A stretch of 13,023 nucleotides of DNA from Cytophagia bacterium (GTDB lineage Bacteria > Bacteroidota > Bacteroidia > Cytophagales > Cyclobacteriaceae), in the NCBI GenBank assembly GCA_013373005.1, contig JABXIP010000012.1:1-13023 (forward strand), in the 5' to 3' direction. The notes below the pieces were generated by a model that was not told the origin of the DNA, did no database searches, and saw only the letters and a program-made list of their open reading frames with translations. Made by a program: the position numbers and the translations under genes. Below are positions 6,373-13,023 of this stretch, piece by piece (positions within the stretch are counted from its first letter, which is position 1; every line of letters starts with the position of its first letter).

Positions 6373-7488
6373 ATGATCATTGGTGTTCCAATAGAAATTA
6401 AAAACAATGAAAACAGAGTGTCTCTTACCCCTGGTGGAGCACTGGAGTTGATCAAACGTGGTCACGAAGTTTATGTACAAACTAACGCTGGTCTGAACAG
6501 TGGATTTCCTGATGAATCTTATCAGGAAGTTGGCGCTACTATTTTGCCTTCAATTGAAGCAGTTTATGAGAAGGCAGAGATGATCATGAAGGTGAAAGAG
6601 CCTATTGAGCCAGAATATAAATTGATCAAAAAAGATCAGTTGGTATTCACCTATTTCCACTTTGCTTCTTATGAGCCATTGACTCACGCCATGGTAGAAA
6701 GTGGAGCAGTTTGCTTGGCTTATGAAACGGTAGAGAAAGCCGACAGAAGCCTTCCGCTTCTTATTCCAATGTCTGAAGTTGCCGGTAGAATGGCTACTCA
6801 ACAAGGAGCAAAATATCTTGAGAAGCCTATTTTAGGTAAAGGTGTTTTGTTAGGTGGTGTTCCAGGCGTGTCTCCAGGTAAGGTATTAGTTCTTGGTGGT
6901 GGTATTGTAGGTACTCAGGCTGCAAAAATGGCGGCTGGTTTAGGTGCTCAAGTAACCATTATGGATGTAAACCTAGACAGACTTAGATATCTAAACGATG
7001 TAATGCCTCCAAATGTGGTTACCAGATACTCTAATGAAGTAAACATTCGTGAGCTTATTCCTCACATGGACCTTATCATCGGATCAGTTCTACTTCCTGG
7101 AGCAAAAGCACCTAAACTGATTACAAGAGACATGTTAAAAGATATGCAGCCTGGAACTGTATTGGTTGACGTTGCTGTAGATCAAGGAGGTTGTTTTGAG
7201 ACTTGTACTCCAACTACTCACGAAAACCCAACATTCATTATTGATGACATTGTACACTACTGTGTAGCTAATATGCCGGGTGCTGTACCTTATACTTCTA
7301 CCATTGCTCTTACGAACGCTACCCTTCCTTATGCGATTCAACTAGCAAACAAAGGATGGAAGAAGGCTTGTCAGGAAAACAAAGAGTTAGAAAAAGGATT
7401 GAACGTAGTAAAAGGCGACATTGTATACCAAGCTGTTGCTGAGGCATTCGATCTTGATTATGTTCCGGTTGAAAAACACTTGGCATAA
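6373..7488 (+). CDS. ald: Alanine dehydrogenase (NAD-dependent)
   Basis: Catalyses reversible oxidative deamination of L-alanine to pyruvate and ammonia with NAD in the cytoplasm. The 371-residue length is normal for the family, and it aligns from the first residue (MIIGVPIEIKNNENRVSLTP). Key residues match those described for Mycobacterium tuberculosis Ald at the same numbers: substrate-binding R15 and K75, catalytic H96 and D270. The NAD-binding Rossmann fold contains GGGIVG (175-180) with D198 at the end of the next strand, indicating NAD over NADP. The conserved segment ANMPGAVPYTSTIALTNATL (299-318) is also present. The gene is bounded by a divergent promoter region upstream and a strong hairpin terminator downstream, so it is probably monocistronic. 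The pyruvate it makes could feed a dehydrogenase such as the divergent E1, if that enzyme uses pyruvate. Confidence 0.97.
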   Translation: MIIGVPIEIKNNENRVSLTPGGALELIKRGHEVYVQTNAGLNSGFPDESYQEVGATILPSIEAVYEKAEMIMKVKEPIEPEYKLIKKDQLVFTYFHFASYEPLTHAMVESGAVCLAYETVEKADRSLPLLIPMSEVAGRMATQQGAKYLEKPILGKGVLLGGVPGVSPGKVLVLGGGIVGTQAAKMAAGLGAQVTIMDVNLDRLRYLNDVMPPNVVTRYSNEVNIRELIPHMDLIIGSVLLPGAKAPKLITRDMLKDMQPGTVLVDVAVDQGGCFETCTPTTHENPTFIIDDIVHYCVANMPGAVPYTSTIALTNATLPYAIQLANKGWKKACQENKELEKGLNVVKGDIVYQAVAEAFDLDYVPVEKHLA

Positions 7489-7505
7489 TCTTTCCATGAA
7501 CTATG

Positions 7506-7540
7506 AAAAGGAACCTAATTAGGTTCCTTTTTTTATTTTT
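7506..7540 (+). terminator. Rho-independent terminator after ald
   Basis: AAAAGGAACCTAA (7506-7518) is followed directly by its exact reverse complement TTAGGTTCCTTTT (7519-7531) and a T-rich run to 7540. The core GGAACC/GGTTCC stem plus T tract is a classic intrinsic terminator, 17 bp after the ald stop. Confidence 0.9.
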
Positions 7541-7541
7541 G
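7534..7541 (+). promoter_or_regulatory. Possible -7 element for the SDR gene inside the terminator tail
   Basis: TATTTTTG fits TAnnTTTG and ends 7 bp before the SDR ATG at 7549, so any transcript would be nearly leaderless. I see no TTG at the -33 position, and the T-rich tail makes a chance match likely. Confidence 0.25.
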
Positions 7542-7548
7542 AATTTCT

Positions 7549-8397
7549 ATGATGACTAAAACTGCACTAATCACCGGAGCTGCTGGTGGAATAGGACTTG
7601 AATTTGCGAATGTAGCTGCATTGAACGGGTATAATCTACTTTTAGTAGATATCAATGAACAAACGCTGCAAGTATCTAAAAGTAGCCTGGAGTCGCTTTA
7701 CTCGATAGAAATCAAAACCTTTACTCAAGACCTTTCCGCCCCTCATGCGGCTGAAGCCATCTGCAACTTTGTAGAAAAAGAAGGAATTGAAGTAGAACTA
7801 CTTTTCAACAATGCAGGCTTCGGAAACTTCGGCTATTTTGCTCAAAGTAGTTGGGCAAAAGACAAGGCCATGTTGCACGTTCACATGATTACAGCCACGG
7901 AGCTCATGAAGAAACTTCTTCCGGGAATGATCGATCGTAAGAGAGGCTATATATTAAATAATGCCTCGGTTGCAGCATTTGTACCCGGCCCGCTTATGTC
8001 TACCTACCATGCTTCAAAAGCCTATTTATTAAACTTTTCTCAAGCACTTGCCAACGAAGTAAGAGCTGACGGAGTGAATGTTTCTGTGCTTTGTCCTGGC
8101 ATGACCAAAACCAATTTCGCCAAATCTAATGGTAATGAGAACCCTAACATTAAATTCAACATTGCCGATGCTAAGAGTGTAGCACAATTTGGATTTGAAG
8201 GACTCATGGCTGGCAGAGTTGTATTAGTCCCAGGCTTTTGGAACAAACTAAGCGCCTTCCTGCCAAGATTGCTAAGTCGCAATAGAGTAGCGAATATGGT
8301 TGGCAATATTCAAAGAAAGAACCACGCCAAAAGAGTAGATGGCAAAGCTGCCAGACCAATCTCCATGGAATTAGCCCCAGAATCGGTAGATAAATAG
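7549..8397 (+). CDS. Short-chain dehydrogenase/reductase (classical SDR family)
   Basis: NAD(P)-dependent oxidoreductase of 282 residues acting on an unknown alcohol or carbonyl substrate. Motifs: glycine-rich cofactor site TGAAGGIG (9-16), NNAG (87-90), and the catalytic set N138, S140, Y153 and K157 (YHASK). D34 at the end of the second strand (LLVDIN) points to NAD rather than NADP. The sequence type resembles the DltE/COG0300 subgroup (a broad group of short-chain oxidoreductases), which has a C-terminal extension like the basic tail here (about 230-282, with several Arg and Lys). Two ATG codons in tandem (7549, 7552) are equally possible starts. The gene starts only 8 bp after the ald terminator tail; expression depends on read-through or a promoter overlapping that tail. 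The substrate cannot be predicted. Confidence 0.92.
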   Translation: MMTKTALITGAAGGIGLEFANVAALNGYNLLLVDINEQTLQVSKSSLESLYSIEIKTFTQDLSAPHAAEAICNFVEKEGIEVELLFNNAGFGNFGYFAQSSWAKDKAMLHVHMITATELMKKLLPGMIDRKRGYILNNASVAAFVPGPLMSTYHASKAYLLNFSQALANEVRADGVNVSVLCPGMTKTNFAKSNGNENPNIKFNIADAKSVAQFGFEGLMAGRVVLVPGFWNKLSAFLPRLLSRNRVANMVGNIQRKNHAKRVDGKAARPISMELAPESVDK

Positions 8398-8475
8398 CCA
8401 TTTAGGCAACTCTTACAGATTCAATTGGTTTCTAATGTATAAATTGGAACATCAATAAGTAATGCTGTTAGGTAG

Positions 8476-10332
8476 ATGCTGTTTGTAAAAGCTTTTCTGT
8501 TTTCCTTCCTCATTTCATTCTTACCTCCCCAACAAAACTCACGGGAGAGGATATTTATTGACGATTCTAATGATAGATTTCTCCTAGCCTTTAACGACCT
8601 GCCTATACTGATCGATAGCACAGGAGTAATGCCTTTCGAGCAGGTTATGAATTCTCAGAAGCAATTCTTAATTACTCCTGGATACAAGCCAAAAGACTAC
8701 TGCACTACCTGCACATACTGGGTTAAAGTACCATTACTTGTAGCCAGAGAGTTGGAAGAAGAGTGGATGATTGAATTCTATGATCAAACAATAGACCATA
8801 TCTGGGCCTATTTCCCACAGGAAGACGGTTCATATAAGCAATATCATGTAGGAGATGCCATCCCTTTCTATGAGAAGTCTTTTAACCACAAAAACTTCCA
8901 ATGGATTATTGACACCGAGCTGGAAGGACAGCAAGATGTCTATTTCAAGGTTCAGTCGCACCTATATGCAGACTTAAGGGTATCTGTAAGAACTGTCAAT
9001 CAGTTTGTGGCCTATGCCCTCAACGAATACTTTCTTTATGGTCTCTTCTATGGAATGATCTTCATTATTTCCATCTACAACATGCTCATCTTCTTTGCCA
9101 TTAGAGAGCAGAAGTACCTGCTCTACACCTTCTATATTCTCAGTGTGGGGGTTTATGCAATGTGTGTGGATGGAATAGCTTATCAGTATCTATGGCCCAA
9201 TTGGCCACGATGGAATCAAATAGCCTATGGAACAGCACTGTTCTCCTTAATCTTCTGGTCTCTTATGTTTTCCAGAAGATTCCTGATAACGAGTGTTAGG
9301 GCACCACGATTAGACAAAATACTCTTGGGCACACTAGCACTCAGAAGCACCTTCTTTCTCTATGCCCTTATCTTTGACAATAGCCTGTTTGAGTATAGAA
9401 ACATTGAAATCATCCCGCTTTCTTTAGTCTTTTATACTGGTATCAGGATTTTCGCTAAAGGTTACAAACCAGCCAGATTCTTCGTTGTTGCCTACGGTAT
9501 ATTATTCCTGGGTTTCTTAACCAAGGCACTGATATACCTATCAGTCATACCGTTGGTTACAGTCAGTTATTACAGTCTTCATATTTGTTTTTTGCTGGAA
9601 ATGATATTCCTAACCTTCGCGCTGAGCGATAGAGTAAGAATATTAAAATCCAACAGAGACAGGGCTTTCCAAAGAATAATCAATCAGCAAAAGGAAAATG
9701 CAGAACTGAAAGACAAAGTAAATAAGGAGTTGGAGGAAAAAATCAAGGATAGAACACGACAACTGGAGGAGAAAAACCTGCTACTGGCCTCAACCAACCA
9801 AAAGCTGATAGAGCAAACGAAAGACATTAACGCCATTAACTCCAAACTCGATCTGGATAACTGGAAACTGAAAAACAACATCAAAGAGATACTTCAAGAC
9901 CGGCTCATCAATAAAAACCTCAACCTTGAGCAATTCCAAAAGATCTTCTCTGACCAGCAAACCTGTTACCGATTCCTGGAGAAACTAAAGTGGGGAAATG
10001 GGTACCATTGCTCTAAATGTGGCAACACCAAATACAACGAAGGTAAAACCAAGTTTATGAGAAGATGCTCCAAATGTGGATACAATGAGTCGGTTACCAG
10101 CAACTCCATTTTCCATGGTATTCGCTTCCCTATTGAGAAAGCCTTCTTCATTTTATATGTTACCAACAACCGACAGAAAGAGTACACACTAGATCAACTC
10201 TCCGAAATGCTCGACCTAAGACGCAATACCATTTGGAACTTCAAGAAGAAGATTGAAAGTGTATATGATAGTGACTCCTCCAAGTCTAGCACCGTCCTGG
10301 TGCACAACCTGTTCAGCACCCACCTAAATTAG
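8476..10332 (+). CDS. 7TMR-DISM-type membrane receptor fused to an IS1595-transposase-like zinc ribbon and HTH
   Basis: The 618-residue protein has, in order: a signal-like N-terminus (3-17); an extracytoplasmic domain (about 30-178) resembling 7TMR-DISMED2, with CTTCTYWVKVPL (76-87); seven hydrophobic helices (about 186-207, 214-234, 248-267, 281-300, 311-326, 334-358, 362-384) like 7TMR-DISM_7TM; a long coiled coil (about 395-470) of the type that links receptors to kinases; then a cytoplasmic C-terminus. Instead of a kinase, GGDEF or LuxR output, the C-terminus carries a four-cysteine zinc ribbon, C512/C515 and C531/C534 (CSKC twice), followed by SNSIFHGIRFPIEKAFF (542-558) and a helix-turn-helix (about 569-593). 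That order and wording match the N-terminal region of IS1595-family transposases, but the DDE nuclease domain is absent. The likely role is a membrane-tethered DNA-binding regulator (inference). It lies 250 bp upstream of a SusC-type gene on the same strand. Confidence 0.85.
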   Translation: MLFVKAFLFSFLISFLPPQQNSRERIFIDDSNDRFLLAFNDLPILIDSTGVMPFEQVMNSQKQFLITPGYKPKDYCTTCTYWVKVPLLVARELEEEWMIEFYDQTIDHIWAYFPQEDGSYKQYHVGDAIPFYEKSFNHKNFQWIIDTELEGQQDVYFKVQSHLYADLRVSVRTVNQFVAYALNEYFLYGLFYGMIFIISIYNMLIFFAIREQKYLLYTFYILSVGVYAMCVDGIAYQYLWPNWPRWNQIAYGTALFSLIFWSLMFSRRFLITSVRAPRLDKILLGTLALRSTFFLYALIFDNSLFEYRNIEIIPLSLVFYTGIRIFAKGYKPARFFVVAYGILFLGFLTKALIYLSVIPLVTVSYYSLHICFLLEMIFLTFALSDRVRILKSNRDRAFQRIINQQKENAELKDKVNKELEEKIKDRTRQLEEKNLLLASTNQKLIEQTKDINAINSKLDLDNWKLKNNIKEILQDRLINKNLNLEQFQKIFSDQQTCYRFLEKLKWGNGYHCSKCGNTKYNEGKTKFMRRCSKCGYNESVTSNSIFHGIRFPIEKAFFILYVTNNRQKEYTLDQLSEMLDLRRNTIWNFKKKIESVYDSDSSKSSTVLVHNLFSTHLN

Positions 10333-10381
10333 CCGAAAATCAAATCTTGTTACCGAAGAGGGATATGCAAACGTTTTCGGC
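10332..10381. repeat. Inverted repeat straddling the operator-like site after the receptor gene
   Basis: GCCGAAAA (10332-10339) and its exact complement TTTTCGGC (10374-10381) flank a 34-bp loop, starting at the last base of the receptor stop codon. No T tract follows, so it is not a typical terminator. It could be a weak hairpin or paired protein-binding half-sites. Confidence 0.35.
10367..10378. promoter_or_regulatory. LacI-operator-like site upstream of the SusC-type gene
   Basis: GCAAACGTTTTC contains the perfect 8-bp palindrome AAACGTTT (10369-10376), the same core as the ald palindrome at 6312-6325, with one mismatched pair before an outer G/C pair. It lies about 215 bp upstream of the SusC-type start codon. 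Confidence 0.35.
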
Positions 10382-10425
10382 CTTATCAGATAATTCAGAG
10401 CCTTTTTTCAGTGATATTGAAGCGC

Positions 10426-10478
10426 AATAAAATCGATATAAACAACCCCTTTTAAGCTCAAAAAAAAGCGATTTTATT
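10426..10478. repeat. Perfect 10-bp inverted repeat with a 33-bp loop
   Basis: AATAAAATCG (10426-10435) pairs exactly with CGATTTTATT (10469-10478). The loop has an A-run (10460-10467) and the right arm leads into TTTTC. It could end receptor transcription or fold in a leader, but the AT-rich stem would be weak. Confidence 0.4.
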
Positions 10479-10487
10479 TTCTTCCAC

Positions 10488-10516
10488 TTGACAGTGTTTT
10501 GCACAACCGCTACAAT
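10488..10516 (+). promoter_or_regulatory. Sigma70-like promoter candidate for the SusC-type gene
   Basis: TTGACA (10488-10493), then exactly 17 bp, then TACAAT (10511-10516): perfect -35, ideal spacing, and five of six -10 bases by the E. coli rule. Bacteroidota housekeeping sigma normally prefers TTTG/TAnnTTTG, so its use here is uncertain. The ATG follows 66 bp downstream. Confidence 0.4.
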
Positions 10517-10582
10517 TACATTGAGTATTTCAATCGATTTACTCACACGACATTACCTATTAGCAAAACAAATGAATAAGGC

Positions 10583-13023
10583 ATGAAGAAAACTCTAACC
10601 TCGTACTTGAAAGTACTCCCTTTGCTTTTGTTGTTTGCACTGGCCAAACCGCTCAGTGCTCAAACAGTAACTGTAACGGGAACAGTGTTGTCATCTGAAG
10701 ATGGGCAACCCCTACCAAGTGTTACTGTCCGGGAAAAAGGCACGAACAATGGTATGACTACCGACATTGACGGTAAATACAGACTGACGGTTCCGAATAA
10801 CCAAGCCGTTATCGTTTTTAGTTTCGTTGGATTTGTTACGCAAGAAGTGCTTGTGGGCAACCAAACAACCATCAACATCACCTTGGCGCCAGATATCTCT
10901 GAGCTTGGCGAAATAGTGGTTGTAGGATATGGTAGCCAGGAACAAAAGGACCTGACTTCTTCCATTTCAACGATTAAAACTGAAGAAATCTCTAAAACAC
11001 CTACAGCTCAGGCCATGCAGGCGCTTCAAGGTAAAGTACCAGGCTTGCAGATTGTAAGTAGTGGTGCTCCTGGAGCAGCTCCTACGGTTAGGGTTCGTGG
11101 TGTTGGCTCATTAGAAGGTAATGCCGCTCCTCTATATGTTGTAGATGGCATGTTCTTCAATAGTATTGACTTCCTTAACACTTCAGACATTGCATCGATT
11201 TCAGTATTGAAAGATGCAGCCGCTTCCGCCATTTATGGTGTAAGAGCATCTAACGGTGTAATCCTAATTGAAACGAAGTCTGGTAGCTACAACAAACCGG
11301 CAGAGGTCGTATATAGCGGATACTACGGTATTCAGACTGCTCAAAACGTACTACAGGTTGCCAATTCACAGCAGTTTACCAACTACGCTCTAGCCACAGG
11401 CTCTAGTGCTGACGCAGCATTTATCGACAATGCGTTGCAGCGTTTCGGTAGAAGCCGCGTTGACCCTAACATTCCTGCTGTCAACACAGACTGGTATAGT
11501 GAAGTAATGGAGCAGTATGCTCCTCAGCAAAACCACTCACTGACTGTGAATGGTGGTAGCGATAAAACCAGATACTCATTAGGTGTAAGCTACTTCAGCC
11601 AGGATGGTTTGATGAAGTTTACCAGAAACAAGTATGAACGTCTGAACCTTCGTTCTAAGCTAGACTTTGATGTGACTGAAAACTTCAGAGTGGGTGGAAA
11701 CATCAACATCAGTAATGGCACTCAGTACATTGGAGAGAACTCTGTATGGTTTAAAAGTTTCTTTGCAGTGCCAATTTTGCCTGCATATGATGATTTAAAT
11801 ACTGCAGCTTCTCCATATAGCTTTGGTAACGCACAAGTATTAGGCTACAGAGGCTCTCAAAACCCTCTAAACGACCTTTACTATAATGACAACCGAAACA
11901 AAATCGGTAAGTTCTTAGCCAATTTCTATGCTGAGTTGGACTTAATTCCTGAGACATTGAAAATTAGAACTGCTTATAACTACAGCTTCTCTCAAATCAA
12001 TGCTCGTAATGTGAATTTCGACTTCAATGATGGAGTTACTGAATTCCAATCTTCGATCAACAGAAGTCATGCAACTACTTTCAACCAGATTTGGGATAGT
12101 TACCTGACTTTCAACAAGCAGTTTGATGGTGTTCATAACCTTACTGCTGTTTTAGGATACTCTTACAGAAATGAGTCTTCTGAAGGCCTATATGCAAGAG
12201 GGACAGAAATTGATCCTTCTCCAGACAGACTTCAGGAAGAGCTTTGGTACATCTCATTGGCCGATTTGATCGACCAAGGTGGCACTGGTGACTTTGGAAG
12301 CAAAACCTATGGTTCTTCTTACTTCTCTCGTTTGGCTTATAACTACGATGATAGATATCTGGTTTACGGTACTTACAGAAGAGATGGAACTAACAAATTC
12401 CAACAAAAGTGGGGCGACTTCTTTACTGTTGGCGCAGGTTGGGTAATGTCTGAGGAAGACTTCTTCAACGTTTCAATTGTAGATTTCCTTAAGCTTAGAG
12501 GAGGCTGGGGTCAGTTAGGAAACGATGGTGTTACCGCTTCAGTTGGAGCTCCTACAGTTGAGCAAAGATTCGTTGCTATTGATGGCAACAGAACGCCAGG
12601 TAACGTGGTTATCCCTACTTTCGACTATGTGGACAGATGGGAGACTACCGAAGAATTAAACATTGGTGTAAGTGCCAGAATGTTCAATGAAAGACTTTCC
12701 GTAGAAGCCGATTACTTCCAAAGAGACACTAAAGATGCTGCAGTAACAATTATACTTCCTTTGATCAGATCAAACGTAAGAAGAAGTGCTGCAAGTATCA
12801 GAAACGAAGGTTTCGAAACAGCTATCAGCTGGTCTGACCAAATTGGAGAAATTGGCTACAGCATTGGTGGTAACCTGGCGACATTGAACAATGAAGTCCT
12901 TGATTTAGGTGGACCTCAGTACCTAGATGCAGGTAGCGCAGAATTCCGTCAGAGATCAATCATTGGCAATCCATTACAAGCATTCTACGGTTATAAAACC
13001 GATGGAATCTTCCAGAATCAGTC
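10583..13023 (+). CDS. SusC/RagA-type TonB-dependent outer membrane transporter, 3' end outside the window
   Basis: Imports oligosaccharides, peptides or similar nutrients across the outer membrane, normally with a SusD-type surface lipoprotein encoded next to it. The visible 813 codons contain a signal peptide (MKKTLTSYLK..., predicted cleavage after A26 in KPLSA-Q), a CarboxypepD_reg-like domain typical of SusC proteins (31-104, with GQPLPSVTV and TDIDGKY), a TonB-box-like GEIVVVGYG (109-117), and a plug domain (about 125-235) with the SusC signature VRGVGS (171-176), PLYVVDG (183-189) and ISVLKDAAASAIYGVRASNG (206-225). The remainder is beta-barrel sequence. Full-length members usually reach about 1000 residues, so perhaps a fifth is missing. 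No FecR-interacting secretin-type N-terminal extension is present, so anti-sigma-linked control is not indicated. The long upstream gap with operator-like and promoter-like sites suggests its own regulation, possibly by the upstream receptor. Confidence 0.96.
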   Translation, partial: MKKTLTSYLKVLPLLLLFALAKPLSAQTVTVTGTVLSSEDGQPLPSVTVREKGTNNGMTTDIDGKYRLTVPNNQAVIVFSFVGFVTQEVLVGNQTTINITLAPDISELGEIVVVGYGSQEQKDLTSSISTIKTEEISKTPTAQAMQALQGKVPGLQIVSSGAPGAAPTVRVRGVGSLEGNAAPLYVVDGMFFNSIDFLNTSDIASISVLKDAAASAIYGVRASNGVILIETKSGSYNKPAEVVYSGYYGIQTAQNVLQVANSQQFTNYALATGSSADAAFIDNALQRFGRSRVDPNIPAVNTDWYSEVMEQYAPQQNHSLTVNGGSDKTRYSLGVSYFSQDGLMKFTRNKYERLNLRSKLDFDVTENFRVGGNINISNGTQYIGENSVWFKSFFAVPILPAYDDLNTAASPYSFGNAQVLGYRGSQNPLNDLYYNDNRNKIGKFLANFYAELDLIPETLKIRTAYNYSFSQINARNVNFDFNDGVTEFQSSINRSHATTFNQIWDSYLTFNKQFDGVHNLTAVLGYSYRNESSEGLYARGTEIDPSPDRLQEELWYISLADLIDQGGTGDFGSKTYGSSYFSRLAYNYDDRYLVYGTYRRDGTNKFQQKWGDFFTVGAGWVMSEEDFFNVSIVDFLKLRGGWGQLGNDGVTASVGAPTVEQRFVAIDGNRTPGNVVIPTFDYVDRWETTEELNIGVSARMFNERLSVEADYFQRDTKDAAVTIILPLIRSNVRRSAASIRNEGFETAISWSDQIGEIGYSIGGNLATLNNEVLDLGGPQYLDAGSAEFRQRSIIGNPLQAFYGYKTDGIFQNQ

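Noticed and set aside
6225..6455. 76-codon minus-strand reading frame crossing into the start of ald
   Set aside because: It overlaps the ald start and promoter on the opposite strand, and its product has no recognisable features.
8398..8475. Promoter search in the gap between the SDR and the receptor genes
   Set aside because: No TAnnTTTG, sigma-54 or sigma70-like pair could be supported in this 78-bp gap; co-transcription with the SDR remains possible.
9990..10290. An IS1595-type insertion sequence or transposase remnant
   Set aside because: The zinc ribbon and HTH are continuous and in frame with the receptor, no DDE domain or terminal repeats with target duplication are visible, and the protein ends cleanly, so a domain fusion fits better than an inserted element.
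10572..10586. Four-codon upstream reading frame (ATG AAT AAG GCA TGA) overlapping the SusC-type start as ATGA
   Set aside because: Too short to distinguish from chance, with no ribosome-binding signal.
10660..10965. 101-codon minus-strand reading frame within the SusC-type gene
   Set aside because: Antisense to the conserved SusC N-terminal domain; composition reflects the opposite coding strand.
1..13023. CRISPR arrays, tRNA genes, attachment sites or phage genes
   Set aside because: No regularly spaced repeats, cloverleaf sequences or phage-like genes were found on either strand.

Overview
The window comes from a member of the Bacteroidota, most likely a Cytophagales-type marine or soil bacterium; this is inferred from gene content. 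The clues are a SusC/RagA-type TonB-dependent transporter, SPII lipoproteins, an E1 dehydrogenase with alpha and beta halves fused, absence of clear Shine-Dalgarno sequences, several exact TAnnTTTG (-7) promoter elements, and moderately AT-rich DNA. It reads as chromosomal core sequence with one accessory-looking end. I see no tRNA, CRISPR array, intact insertion sequence or phage gene.

Left part (1-3635). The window opens inside the RNase P RNA gene, whose 5' end is missing. It is followed by an NtrC-type response regulator that lacks its DNA-binding domain. A 46-residue lipoprotein gene on the minus strand directly abuts the regulator's stop codon. Upstream of it, also on the minus strand, is a stand-alone LuxE-like acyl-protein synthetase. 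A divergent lipoprotein of unknown function with calcium-loop-like motifs follows.

Middle part (3632-8397). A fused 2-oxoacid dehydrogenase E1 (minus strand) meets the lipoprotein tail to tail. A 329-bp AT-rich divergent promoter region separates it from alanine dehydrogenase; it holds a consensus promoter for E1, and a -7 element with a LacI-operator-like palindrome for ald. Ald ends at a strong hairpin terminator, 18 bp before an SDR-family oxidoreductase. Ald (alanine to pyruvate) and the E1 (2-oxoacid decarboxylation) are metabolically adjacent, and both may be controlled from the shared intergenic region.

Right part (8476-13023). The most unusual gene encodes a membrane receptor: a 7TMR-DISM-type ectodomain and seven-helix domain, a coiled coil, then a zinc ribbon and helix-turn-helix resembling the N-terminal DNA-binding part of IS1595-family transposases, with no DDE nuclease domain. 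It therefore looks like a membrane-anchored one-component regulator with a DNA reader taken from a transposase. About 250 bp downstream on the same strand begins a SusC-type transporter, cut by the window end. The gap between them holds an operator-like AAACGTTT site, two inverted repeats and a sigma70-like promoter candidate. A working hypothesis is that the receptor senses a carbohydrate or related ligand and controls the transporter locus.
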